64,000 bases of DNA from Verrucomicrobiota bacterium (GTDB taxonomy: Bacteria > Verrucomicrobiota > Verrucomicrobiia > Limisphaerales > JADLHS01). The notes under the pieces were generated by a model. It searched no databases. It was not told where the DNA came from and saw only the letters and a program-made list of their open reading frames with translations. The position numbers were made by a program, and so were the translations under genes. The DNA is taken from the NCBI GenBank assembly GCA_029573725.1, contig JAKQDQ010000090.1:88028-152027 (forward strand). The letters run 5' to 3'. Positions 7,798-15,514 of this stretch are shown piece after piece. Positions within the stretch are counted from its first letter, which is position 1. The number at the start of each line of letters is the position of its first letter.

Positions 7798-7846
7798 ATA
7801 CTTCCGGCTTTCCTGACGGGCGTTTTTGCCTATCGTCTTGTCCGGG

Positions 7847-8404
7847 ATGTCTGGTTCGACAAACACACTGACTCGCGAGATGATTCTGAAAGCTTTGCAA
7901 GCGCTCTCGGATGAATTGGCGCGGCGCCAGACCACCGGGGAACTCTGCTTGTTCGGCGGCACGGTCATGGTGCTGGCCTTTTCCGCCCGCCCGTCCACCA
8001 AGGATGTGGATGCGATCTTTCAACCGACCCAGGTGATTCGAGAAGCGGCGCGAGAGATTGCCGCCGGCAACAATCTGCCCGAGACCTGGTTGAATGACGC
8101 GGCCAAGGGATTTGTTTCCACCCGCCACGAAACCATTCAGGGCAGTCTGCCACAATTTCCCCACTTGCGTCTCACGATGCCCACGCCGGAATATCTGCTG
8201 GCGATGAAATGCATGGCCTCCCGCATTGGCGCGATCGAAGGCGAGGCCGATGACGTGGCCGACATCCGCTTTCTCATCCGGCATTTGAAACTGACTTCAG
8301 CCGCCGCAGTCATGGACATTGTGGCCGGCTATTATCCAAAGAGCCAAATCCCGGTGAAGGCGCAATTTCTGGTCGAAGGCTTGTTTGCGGAGGGCTTGGT
8401 ATGA
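7847..8404 (+). CDS. Nucleotidyltransferase-fold protein (DUF6036/AbiEii-like), possible toxin-type gene
   Basis: About 185 residues from the ATG at 7847 (MSGSTNTLTREM); an upstream start at 7826 is possible. The segment CLFGGTVMVLAF...STKDVDAIF (residues ~34-58) resembles the glycine-containing strand and DxD metal site of minimal nucleotidyltransferases, and PTPEYLLAMKCMASR fits DUF6036/AbiEii-like proteins. Such proteins often pair with a small partner in toxin-antitoxin-like or abortive-infection loci. Here the partner follows with a 4-nt ATGA overlap, and both sit directly after a type III R-M system. A toxin role is inferred from context only. Confidence 0.7.
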   Translation: MSGSTNTLTREMILKALQALSDELARRQTTGELCLFGGTVMVLAFSARPSTKDVDAIFQPTQVIREAAREIAAGNNLPETWLNDAAKGFVSTRHETIQGSLPQFPHLRLTMPTPEYLLAMKCMASRIGAIEGEADDVADIRFLIRHLKLTSAAAVMDIVAGYYPKSQIPVKAQFLVEGLFAEGLV

Positions 8405-8781
8405 TCCCCAAAACTCTGGCCGCCGTCGCGCAATTTGCGGCGCGCGACGAGTCGTTTGATCTGGCCCTGCGAAATTTTCTGGACGGGTTTTATGCCCGCC
8501 CGACAGCGGACGCCATTTCTGACGAGCCGGAATGCCTGGCGGACAAGGTGCCGCGACTCGGCGCGGTGAAAGACGCTTATCTGGCGGCGACCGCCGAATG
8601 GCTGGCGTGGAAGTACGATCTGCCGTTGCCCGCCTGGACACGCGCGGAGCGACGTTCGCTGCGCCGACCCTGGTTCGCCTCCCCCCTCGATTCCCTGCGT
8701 GCGGTGTTGCTTTTGGAAAGTCCCGCCGCGTTCCGGTCGCGAAATCTTTTCGTCAGCGAAAATGCGCTGACCCGGGCCTGA
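8401..8781 (+). CDS. Small protein coupled to the nucleotidyltransferase (putative antitoxin-like partner)
   Basis: A 126-residue soluble protein with no domain I can name. Its ATG overlaps the stop of the preceding gene (ATGA), so translation is coupled. It is rich in Ala/Arg/Leu with likely helices and ends in a distinctive RNLFVSENALTRA, which I recall from small partners of nucleotidyltransferase-like genes, though I cannot verify this here. Together the two genes form a two-gene module placed between res and mpl. Nothing in the sequence shows DNA binding or enzymatic residues. Confidence 0.65.
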   Translation: MIPKTLAAVAQFAARDESFDLALRNFLDGFYARPTADAISDEPECLADKVPRLGAVKDAYLAATAEWLAWKYDLPLPAWTRAERRSLRRPWFASPLDSLRAVLLLESPAAFRSRNLFVSENALTRA

Positions 8782-8798
8782 GGGTTGCAATTTCAATT

Positions 8799-10193
8799 AT
8801 GTTTTCGGAAATCAAATCAGTTCACTTTGTCGGGATTTGCGGCACGGCGATGGCCTCAGCGGCGGCGGCGTTGCTGGAGAAAGACTACACCGTCACCGGC
8901 TCGGATCAGGCGGTGTACCCGCCGATGTCCACGTTCCTCGCAGAGCGGAAGATCGCCGTGATGGATGGTTATTCCGAACGCAACCTCGCGCACCAGCCGG
9001 ACCTGGTCGTCATCGGCAACGCCATTTCGCGCGGCAATCCCGAGGCGGAATACTGTCTCGACCACAAACTGCGCTTCTGTTCGCTGCCGGATTTGCTCCG
9101 GGAATTTTTCCTCCGCGGCAAACGCTGCGTCGTCGTCAGCGGCACGCATGGCAAGACGACGACCACGTCGCTGCTGGCCTGGGTGTTTGAACACAATGGC
9201 CGGAATCCGAGCTTCCTCATTGGCGGCATCCCGACCAATCTCGGCCAGGGCGCGCGGTTCACGGACAGCGAATGGTTCATCATCGAGGGTGACGAATACG
9301 ACACGGCGTTCTTCGACAAGCGCAGCAAGTTCATCCATTACCTCCCCGAGGTCGCCATCGTGAACAATCTCGAGTTTGATCACGCAGACATTTTCGAGAA
9401 CCTCGCGGCGGTGCAGAAAACCTTTTCGCATTTCATCCGGCTCGTGCCGCGCAACGGCCTGTTGCTCGGCAACGGCGATGACCCCAACCTCGCGCCGTTG
9501 CTGAACGTGAATTTCTGCCCAGTGAAGCGCTTCGGCCTTGGCGAGCACAATGCCATCCGCGCCACGAATCTCCGGCTCGGTCCGACCGCCAGCGAGTTTG
9601 AGATTCCCAGCGCGAAGTTTCATCTGAACCTGGTCGGCGAACTCAACGTGCGCAATGCGCTCGCGGTGGTGGCGGCGGCAAAACACTGCGGGTTGACGAA
9701 CAAGGAAATCCAGAGCGCGTTCGACACGTTCAAGGGCATCAAGCGCCGCATGGAGGTGCGCGGCATTTCCGGCGGCGTGACGGTGATTGACGACTTCGGC
9801 CATCATCCGACGGCAATCCGCGAGACGTTGCGGGCGTTACGGGTGAAATACGCGAAGGAAAAAATCTGGGCCATCTTCGAGCCCCGCAGCAACACGACGC
9901 GCCGCAATGTGTTCCAGCAGGAACTGGCGGAGGCGTTCGCGGATGCCGATGGGGTGATCGTTTCGCAGATCGCGCGATTGGAGTTGCTCCGGCCCGAGGA
10001 GCGGTTGAACCCCGGGCAGTTGATGGCGACGCTCCAGGCGGCCGGCAAGAACGCCGCGTATCTGGCCGACGCCGATGCGATTGTGGCGCACTGCGGCACG
10101 CAGGTGCAGCCGGGCGACGTCGTGTGCGTTTTCAGCAACGGCGGCTTCGGGGACATTCACCAGAAGCTGCTCGCGCGGTTTGAGCGACGCTAG
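8799..10193 (+). CDS. mpl: UDP-N-acetylmuramate:L-alanyl-gamma-D-glutamyl-meso-diaminopimelate ligase (Mpl)
   Basis: 464 residues; the ORF extends upstream to 8532, but MFSEIKSVHFVGICGTAM at 8799 is the family start. The Mur ligase features are the N-terminal nucleotide-binding HFVGICGTAMAS, the ATP P-loop SGTHGKTTTTS (~residue 114), EGDEYDTAFFDKRSKF and DDFGHHPTAI. The last two patterns point to Mpl rather than MurC. Mpl reattaches the recycled tripeptide to UDP-MurNAc in peptidoglycan recycling in the cytoplasm. It converges with the cupin gene with only 3 nt between the stops. Confidence 0.93.
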   Translation: MFSEIKSVHFVGICGTAMASAAAALLEKDYTVTGSDQAVYPPMSTFLAERKIAVMDGYSERNLAHQPDLVVIGNAISRGNPEAEYCLDHKLRFCSLPDLLREFFLRGKRCVVVSGTHGKTTTTSLLAWVFEHNGRNPSFLIGGIPTNLGQGARFTDSEWFIIEGDEYDTAFFDKRSKFIHYLPEVAIVNNLEFDHADIFENLAAVQKTFSHFIRLVPRNGLLLGNGDDPNLAPLLNVNFCPVKRFGLGEHNAIRATNLRLGPTASEFEIPSAKFHLNLVGELNVRNALAVVAAAKHCGLTNKEIQSAFDTFKGIKRRMEVRGISGGVTVIDDFGHHPTAIRETLRALRVKYAKEKIWAIFEPRSNTTRRNVFQQELAEAFADADGVIVSQIARLELLRPEERLNPGQLMATLQAAGKNAAYLADADAIVAHCGTQVQPGDVVCVFSNGGFGDIHQKLLARFERR

Positions 10194-10196
10194 AGG

Positions 10197-10589
10197 CTAA
10201 TTTTCGATCAAGATATCCCGGCAGGTGTCGGGGTTGCTCGGATCGTGCGGCACGGTGCTGAAAGCCATCAACAGCATCGGACCGGGGCCGGTGTTTTGCA
10301 CGGCGTGGGACACCAACGGCGGCACGGTGAAGCGCATCGCCTGCCCCTCCGGCACGGTCACCTCACGAACCACTCCATTCTCGCGTAAGCGGACCAGGGC
10401 CGGTCCGATCACCACGAATATTTCCGTGCGGTGCCGGTGAAAATGATTGCCGCGGATGGCGCCGGGGACGGTGAGCGCCACGTGGCAATTGCGTTGCGCG
10501 TGGATTTCCGGCTCGCCAATCGGTTCGATCACCTGGCCGCGTGCGTCGGTGAAGAACGGAATGGTTGCGATGCTTACCCCCGGGTTCAT
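10197..10589 (-). CDS. Cupin-domain protein (WxcM/FdtA- or CapF-C-terminal-like)
   Basis: About 130 residues starting at MNPGVSIA (10589), chosen because the ATG overlaps the HAD stop as ATGA; the long upstream extension in the track is a shadow. It has the cupin metal-site pattern GNHFHRHRTEIFVV (His-x-His ... Glu) and a second barrel motif PPLVSHAVQNTG. It resembles sugar-nucleotide epimerase/isomerase-type cupins such as the C-terminal domain of CapF and WxcM-like proteins of surface-polysaccharide synthesis. The substrate is unknown. It is the last gene of the prfA-IVP-HAD-cupin operon. Confidence 0.75.
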   Translation of the reverse strand: MNPGVSIATIPFFTDARGQVIEPIGEPEIHAQRNCHVALTVPGAIRGNHFHRHRTEIFVVIGPALVRLRENGVVREVTVPEGQAMRFTVPPLVSHAVQNTGPGPMLLMAFSTVPHDPSNPDTCRDILIEN

Positions 10590-11161
10590 GGAGACGTCTG
10601 ATGCCATTGCCGGACGTCCACCGCTTCCATGCCCGCGGAGCGGATGGCCTGCAACCCCAGTTCCGTGTCCTCGTACGCGCGGCAGAACTGCGGTGCCACC
10701 CCAATGCGCCGCGCCGCTTCCAGGAAAATGTCGGGCGCCGGTTTTTGCTTCGCCACCATCTCGCTGGTCACGATGGCCGCAAACCAACCGCGAATGTTCA
10801 AATGATCGAGCACCCGGCACACGATGGCCTGCGTCCCGCCGGACGCAACCGCCAGCGGGATTTTGCCCTGATGCTCCCGGGCGATCGCCACGACCGCGGC
10901 AATGGGTTTGATCTGCGTCATCAACGGCAAATAGGCCTCCTCTTTCTCGTGCGCCACGGCAATGTGATCCAGGGAACGCCCCTGTTCCGCCGCCAGCATT
11001 TTAAGAATGTCGCGTGACGGCACTCCACCCAGCGCGTAAAACCGGTCCTCCGGGAACACCAACCCGTGCCGGCGGATCACCATCTGCCACGCGCGCCAAT
11101 GGAGCGGCATGGTGTCCGCCAACGTGCCATCACAATCAAAAATCAAGCCCTGGGGGGTCAT
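10586..11161 (-). CDS. HAD-superfamily hydrolase, beta-phosphoglucomutase-like
   Basis: 191 residues. It opens with LIFDCDGTLADTMPLH (motif I, the DxD nucleophile), has a helical cap (~15-80), then LAVASGGTQ (motif II Ser/Gly), a motif III Lys in AKQKPAPDIFLEAA, and AYEDTELGLQAIRSAGM (motif IV). The pattern fits the beta-PGM/YqaB group that dephosphorylates small sugar phosphates such as fructose 1-phosphate. It starts in an ATGA overlap with the IVP gene and ends in an ATGA overlap with the cupin gene, so these are translated as a coupled string. Confidence 0.88.
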   Translation of the reverse strand: MTPQGLIFDCDGTLADTMPLHWRAWQMVIRRHGLVFPEDRFYALGGVPSRDILKMLAAEQGRSLDHIAVAHEKEEAYLPLMTQIKPIAAVVAIAREHQGKIPLAVASGGTQAIVCRVLDHLNIRGWFAAIVTSEMVAKQKPAPDIFLEAARRIGVAPQFCRAYEDTELGLQAIRSAGMEAVDVRQWHQTSP

Positions 11162-11580
11162 AAGCAGGAGTCAGAAGTCAGAATTTTTGCCGCGCGGACT
11201 TCAAGCAATTTGCCGACTTCAGCAAATCGGGCAACCAGTCCGGTGGTATCATCGCAATTTAAATCCCGCGCGAGAATGAGAGAGCAACGACCTTCTTCAA
11301 GCGAACCCTGGGCGAGGTTCAAAAATCGGGCGTTGTCAGCGCGACTCCGCTTCTTGACGCCTGCCGCGATATTCGCGGGAATGGCAACCACTGCCCGGCG
11401 CAGTTGCGAGGTTGGTCCGCAGGTTCCCTTGCGCGGGAAATTCCCGGTGAACCGGCGAGCAGCAAGCACCAGTTGATGCGCCTTCTGCCAGACGATGAGT
11501 TGCTCAAAACTTCGCGCCGGCGCGCGCTGATCCGCGGGCGTCCCGGCTTCTGGCTTCGGTCTCCTGAATTCTGAATTCAT
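11158..11580 (-). CDS. Four-helix bundle protein of the 23S rRNA intervening-sequence (IVP) family
   Basis: 140 residues. The hallmarks are FEQLIVWQKAHQLVLA (helix 1), GPTSQLRRAVVAIPANIAAG (helix 2), NARFLNLAQGSLEE (helix 3) and a fourth C-terminal helix. The family was named after ORFs in 23S rRNA intervening sequences but is mostly free-standing, with unknown function. The gene overlaps the prfA stop and the HAD start by ATGA. Both ends are built from tandem heptamers in inverted orientation (CTGAATT x2 at 11561-11580; TCAGAAG-type at 11165-11185), giving the termini MNSEFRRP and LTSDSCL. It takes the place where prmC often follows prfA. Confidence 0.9.
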   Translation of the reverse strand: MNSEFRRPKPEAGTPADQRAPARSFEQLIVWQKAHQLVLAARRFTGNFPRKGTCGPTSQLRRAVVAIPANIAAGVKKRSRADNARFLNLAQGSLEEGRCSLILARDLNCDDTTGLVARFAEVGKLLEVRAAKILTSDSCL

Positions 11581-12656
11581 GCGTTTAACGCCTTGAGTTT
11601 TTCCTCCATCTCCTGCGCCATGAGCGGGCCGACCAGCCCGTCGAGATCGCCGTCCATCACGCTGGATAAGTTGTACAAGGTGACTTCTATGCGGTGGTCC
11701 GTGACGCGGTTTTGCGGAAAATTGTAGGTGCGGATTTTCTCGTTGCGCTCCCCGGTGCCCACCTGGCTCCTGCGATGCGCGGCGTAGCGGGCGTTTTCCT
11801 CGGCCAGCTTCGCCTCCAACAAACGCGAGCGCAGCACCGTCATGGCTTTGGCGCGATTCTTCAACTGGGAACGCTCGTCCGCGCAGCGGACAATCATTCC
11901 CGTCGGTTTGTGGATGATCTGCACGGCGGAATCGGTGGTGTTGACGCCCTGGCCGCCCTTGCCCGAAGCACGGCAGACGTTCACTTCAATTTCGTCGGGT
12001 TTGATCTCGACGTCCACCTCCTCGGCTTCCGGCAGGACGGCCACCGTCGCGGTGCTGGTGTGGATGCGGCCTTGCGCCTCCGTGGCCGGCACCCGCTGGA
12101 CGCGATGCACCCCGCTCTCGTGCTTGAGCACCTTGTAAACGTCCGGACCGTTGATCTGGAAGACAATTTCCTTGAAGCCGCCCAGATCGGAGGGGTTGGA
12201 ATCCAGCGTCTCCACCTGCCAACCCCGCGTCTCGGCATAGCGCGTGTACATCCGATACAGATCGGCGGCGAACAGGGCGGATTCCGACCCGCCCGCGCCG
12301 GCGCGGATTTCGACAATGGTGTTGCGCGAGTCGGCCGGGTCGGGCGGCACGAGGCCGAAGTGCAGGGTTTGCCCGAGACGTTGCTCTTCGGCCTCCAACC
12401 GGGCCACTTCCTCCCTGGCCAGGAGCGCCAGCTCGGATTCCGCCGGTTCTTCTGCCAGCAACGCCCGGTTGTCCCGCAAATCGTTCCGGGCCTTCAAGTA
12501 GGCCGCGCCCGCCGCGACGAGTTCCTTGAGCCGCGCATATTCCTTCGCCAGCTCCTGCGCCTGTTGCGGATGGTCAAAAACCCCCGGATCGCTGAGCGAG
12601 GCTTCGACCTCGGCAAAGCGCCGGCGGAATTTTTCAATCAACGGTTTGAAATCCAT
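11577..12656 (-). CDS. prfA: Peptide chain release factor 1 (RF1)
   Basis: 359 residues from MDFKPLIEKF (12656); the track's start at 12758 is an extension. The catalytic GGQ lies in ASGKGGQGVNTTDSAVQI, and RVPATEAQGR carries the PxT anticodon-like motif that reads UAA/UAG. The N-terminal coiled coil is KFRRRFAEVEASL. RF1 hydrolyses peptidyl-tRNA at stop codons on the ribosome. The gene lies downstream of rpmE, separated by a terminator-like hairpin, and is followed with a 4-nt overlap by the IVP gene rather than prmC, the methyltransferase of the GGQ glutamine. Confidence 0.97.
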   Translation of the reverse strand: MDFKPLIEKFRRRFAEVEASLSDPGVFDHPQQAQELAKEYARLKELVAAGAAYLKARNDLRDNRALLAEEPAESELALLAREEVARLEAEEQRLGQTLHFGLVPPDPADSRNTIVEIRAGAGGSESALFAADLYRMYTRYAETRGWQVETLDSNPSDLGGFKEIVFQINGPDVYKVLKHESGVHRVQRVPATEAQGRIHTSTATVAVLPEAEEVDVEIKPDEIEVNVCRASGKGGQGVNTTDSAVQIIHKPTGMIVRCADERSQLKNRAKAMTVLRSRLLEAKLAEENARYAAHRRSQVGTGERNEKIRTYNFPQNRVTDHRIEVTLYNLSSVMDGDLDGLVGPLMAQEMEEKLKALNA

Positions 12657-12735
12657 GACCCCAGGGCTGTTTGCGAACCCGCCCGGCGACCGGCAGCCTG
12701 CCGGGTCGGCACAGCGGGCCGACGGGAGAAAACGA

Positions 12736-12774
12736 AACCGCCCGCGTCCGTTGCACACGGCCTCGCGGGCGGTT
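12736..12774 (-). terminator. Terminator-like hairpin between rpmE and prfA
   Basis: A perfect 11-bp stem AACCGCCCGCG/CGCGGGCGGTT encloses a short inner hairpin (CCGT/ACGG). On the minus strand it is followed by a T-rich tract (TTTCGTTTT). It probably ends or attenuates rpmE transcription before prfA. Confidence 0.65.
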
Positions 12775-12787
12775 TGGAGAAAGCGCG

Positions 12788-13033
12788 CTATTTCTTTTTC
12801 TTCTTGCCGGCTTCAAAGGCGGCCTGGGCGGCGGCGGTCTTGGCGGCCCGTTGCTGAAACTTGTCCACGCGCCCGGCGGTATCCACAAACTTTTGCTGCC
12901 CCGTGTAAAACGGATGACACACGTTGCAAATTCCGACGATGATGGTGGACTTGGTGGAACGCGTCTTGATCACGTTGCCACAGGCACATCGAATTTCGGC
13001 ATCCACATACTTCGGATGAATGTCAACTTTCAT
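12788..13033 (-). CDS. rpmE: 50S ribosomal protein L31
   Basis: 81 residues from [10 protein letters not shown] (13033); the longer track ORF starts too early. It has [10 protein letters not shown] and [25 protein letters not shown], the L31 signature with a zinc ribbon (CxC plus CxxC), so this is the zinc-binding C+ form. The C-terminus is extended by an Ala-rich stretch and a run of five lysines. It is a component of the large ribosomal subunit. It is divergent from waaA and upstream of prfA. Confidence 0.95.
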   Translation of the reverse strand: MKVDIHPKYVDAEIRCACGNVIKTRSTKSTIIVGICNVCHPFYTGQQKFVDTAGRVDKFQQRAAKTAAAQAAFEAGKKKKK

Positions 13034-13324
13034 AAAAGAGCAGACAAAATAGCAGGCGCGCACCCGCTGACAAGCGGGAATTTGCGGCAACCGAGGTCCG
13101 GCGGCGTTGGGCGCATGCGGAACGCCCGGCGGCTGCCCGGGGGGGCGGCCAGGGACCATGTCAATCGGGCGACGCAACACCAGCGAAACGCCCGCGGCAC
13201 CCGGCGCGCCGCGGTCGGCCCCGGCCCCCGCGCGTGGCTTGGAGTCCTCCGCCGGGGTAAAACATTTTCTTTACGCCTGACGGGTTTTTCCGAAACTACC
13301 TGCCCGACAACTCGTTGGCAGCCC

Positions 13325-14683
13325 GTGCGGACTCTGTATAACATCCTGTTCCTGTTTGGCTTCATCGTCAGCGCGCCGTATTACTTTTGGCGGCTTTGGC
13401 GGCGCGGCAACTGGGTCCAGGGCTTTGGCGAGCGATTTGCCCAATACGACACCAAATTGAAACAGGCGCTGACCAACCGGCAAACGATCTGGTTGCACGC
13501 CGTCAGCGTCGGGGAAGTCGGCCTGTGCATCCATCTCATCAAAGCGCTCGAACCGCGTTTGCCCAACGCCAAATTTGTCGTCTCGACCACCACGACCACC
13601 GGCATGGGCGAATTGAAAAAACGCCTGCCCACCAGCATCAGCAAAATCTACTACCCGATTGATCGGCGCAGTTACGTGGCGCGCGCCCAGGCCGTCGTGC
13701 ATCCCCTGGCCATCGTGCTGGTGGAGGCCGAAATCTGGCCCAATTTCATCTGGCGCGCCCAATCCCAGCGCACGCCGCTCTTCCTCGTCAACGCCCGCAT
13801 GTCGGACCGGTCGTTCCGGCGCTACAAGCGTTACGGTTTTCTCTTTCGTTCCTTGTTCGCCACCTTCACCGGAGTCGGGGCGCAATCCGCGGCGGATGCG
13901 CAACGTCTGCAGGCGATTGGCTGCCGGCCCGAAGCCGTCCGGATCACCGGCAGCTTGAAATTTGATGCCGCGCAGGCCGGCCCGGCCCATCCCCCCGATG
14001 TCCCGGTGCTGCTGGCCCGGGCGGGCGCGCAGGCCGGAGCGCCGATTCTCGTTTGCGGCAGCACGCATGACGGCGAGGAAGCCTTGCTGGGCAAAATTTT
14101 CCTCCGTCTGCGCCAGCAGATTCCCAACCTCTTCCTGGTGCTCGTGCCGCGACATTTCGAGCGCACCTCCGAGGTGGCGCGTGACCTGCAAGCGCTCAAG
14201 CTCCGTTACGTCCTGCGAACGGATTTGTCCACCGCTGGAACCGACGCCCCGCGTCCGGCGGATTGCTTGATCGTGAACACCACGGGCGAACTCCGCGCGT
14301 TTTACGCGCACGCCACCGTCGTGTTTGTCGGAAAAAGCCTGACCGCGCAAGGAGGACAAAACCCGCTTGAACCCTGCGCGCTCGGCAAAGCGACGGTGTT
14401 CGGCCCAAACATGCAAAACTTCCGGGACGTGGTCAGCATGCTGCTGGCCGGACAGGCCGCCCTGCAAGTGGCGGACGCGCAGACGTTGGAATCCACGCTG
14501 GTCCAATTACTGACCCAGCCCCATGCACGGGAACAGCTCGGACAAAAGGGTGCGGCGATCATCCAGAACAACCGCGGCGCCATTGAGCGCACGGTGGAGA
14601 TGATCGTTGCGGGTTTGCACGGCAGCGGCCTGTACATCGCGCCGAGGGAATCCGCTCCGACCGCCGCCTCCCTCTCACATTAG
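13325..14683 (+). CDS. waaA: 3-deoxy-D-manno-octulosonic-acid (Kdo) transferase
   Basis: About 452 residues using a GTG start at 13325 (read RTLYNILFLFGF...); no in-frame ATG lies near, and the upstream extension to 12671 is antisense to rpmE. An N-terminal membrane anchor is followed by FGERFAQY, WLHAVSVGEVGLC, STTTTTGM, VEAEIWPNFIW, VNARMSDRS and the C-terminal GGQNPLEPCALGKATVFGPNM of the GT-B glycosyltransferase 30 family. It transfers Kdo from CMP-Kdo to lipid A at the inner membrane, so this organism should make LPS. It converges with pgl, their 3' ends overlapping by 4 nt. Confidence 0.93.
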   Translation: MRTLYNILFLFGFIVSAPYYFWRLWRRGNWVQGFGERFAQYDTKLKQALTNRQTIWLHAVSVGEVGLCIHLIKALEPRLPNAKFVVSTTTTTGMGELKKRLPTSISKIYYPIDRRSYVARAQAVVHPLAIVLVEAEIWPNFIWRAQSQRTPLFLVNARMSDRSFRRYKRYGFLFRSLFATFTGVGAQSAADAQRLQAIGCRPEAVRITGSLKFDAAQAGPAHPPDVPVLLARAGAQAGAPILVCGSTHDGEEALLGKIFLRLRQQIPNLFLVLVPRHFERTSEVARDLQALKLRYVLRTDLSTAGTDAPRPADCLIVNTTGELRAFYAHATVVFVGKSLTAQGGQNPLEPCALGKATVFGPNMQNFRDVVSMLLAGQAALQVADAQTLESTLVQLLTQPHAREQLGQKGAAIIQNNRGAIERTVEMIVAGLHGSGLYIAPRESAPTAASLSH

Positions 14684-15405
14684 ACCGTCGGAATATCCGT
14701 GAAAACCCGGGTATGCGCGCGCTGTTGCAATACGTGCGCCAGCGGCGTCCGGCCGGTGGGAGCCAAGGACTCCTGCAACGCGGCCTCTTTGCCGGTCCCG
14801 GAAGCAAGCACCCACACCTGCTTGGCCGCCCCGATGACCGGATAGCCCAGCGTGACCCGGATGGGCGGCGGCTTGGGCGAATTTTCCACCACCCGATAGA
14901 TCGCGGGATTGGCACGTTCCGCCTCGGTTTCCCGGGGAAACAACGAGGCCACATGTCCATCCTCGCCCATGCCGAGGAAAACCCAGTCGAACACCGGCTG
15001 CCCCGCGGCATCCCGGGGGGCAAACCGTGTGATCTCGGTTTCGGCCTGAACCGCTGCCTGCTGTGGAGGCCATTCCCCGCGGATGCGATGGATCTGCTCC
15101 GCGGCCAGACCCAGCGGCTGAAAAAAATGCGCGTGCGCCGCGCCATAACTGCTTTCCGGATCGGAAGGCGGCACACAACGTTCGTCGGCCCAGAAAAAAT
15201 GCACGTCCCGCCACGAGAACTGAAACGCGAAAGATTGACGGATGACTTCGGCAAAGAACCTCAGCGTAATGCGACCGCCCGAAAGTGCAACGAAGTGCGG
15301 CCGCTTTGCCGACGCGCTCTGGGCCAGTTCCTGCAGCCAAAGTTTTGCCACTTCATGCGCCAGTTCATCCGGCGTGGAAAATTTAATGACCTCAAATCGG
15401 TTCAT
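14680..15405 (-). CDS. pgl: 6-phosphogluconolactonase
   Basis: 241 residues. The family patterns are VALSGGRITLRFF (phosphate-binding loop), FFWADERCVPPSDPESSYG and FLGMGEDGHVASLFP. The enzyme hydrolyses 6-phosphogluconolactone in the oxidative pentose-phosphate pathway in the cytoplasm. Length is normal for the DevB/SOL type. There is no zwf or gnd beside it. The 3' end overlaps that of waaA in convergent orientation. Confidence 0.93.
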   Translation of the reverse strand: MNRFEVIKFSTPDELAHEVAKLWLQELAQSASAKRPHFVALSGGRITLRFFAEVIRQSFAFQFSWRDVHFFWADERCVPPSDPESSYGAAHAHFFQPLGLAAEQIHRIRGEWPPQQAAVQAETEITRFAPRDAAGQPVFDWVFLGMGEDGHVASLFPRETEAERANPAIYRVVENSPKPPPIRVTLGYPVIGAAKQVWVLASGTGKEAALQESLAPTGRTPLAHVLQQRAHTRVFTDIPTV

Positions 15406-15514
15406 CCGGAACGCAAGTTAGGTTTCACGCGCACTCGCAGCAAGCGCGAAGGGCCTCAAACTTGGCGAACGGGACGAAGCGCCGATTGTGGAAGTGATGG
15501 ACTTCGCTCCGCCG

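Noticed and set aside
12671-13324. N-terminal part of the 670-aa plus-strand ORF before waaA
   Set aside because: This portion is antisense to rpmE and of odd composition; the true waaA start is GTG 13325.
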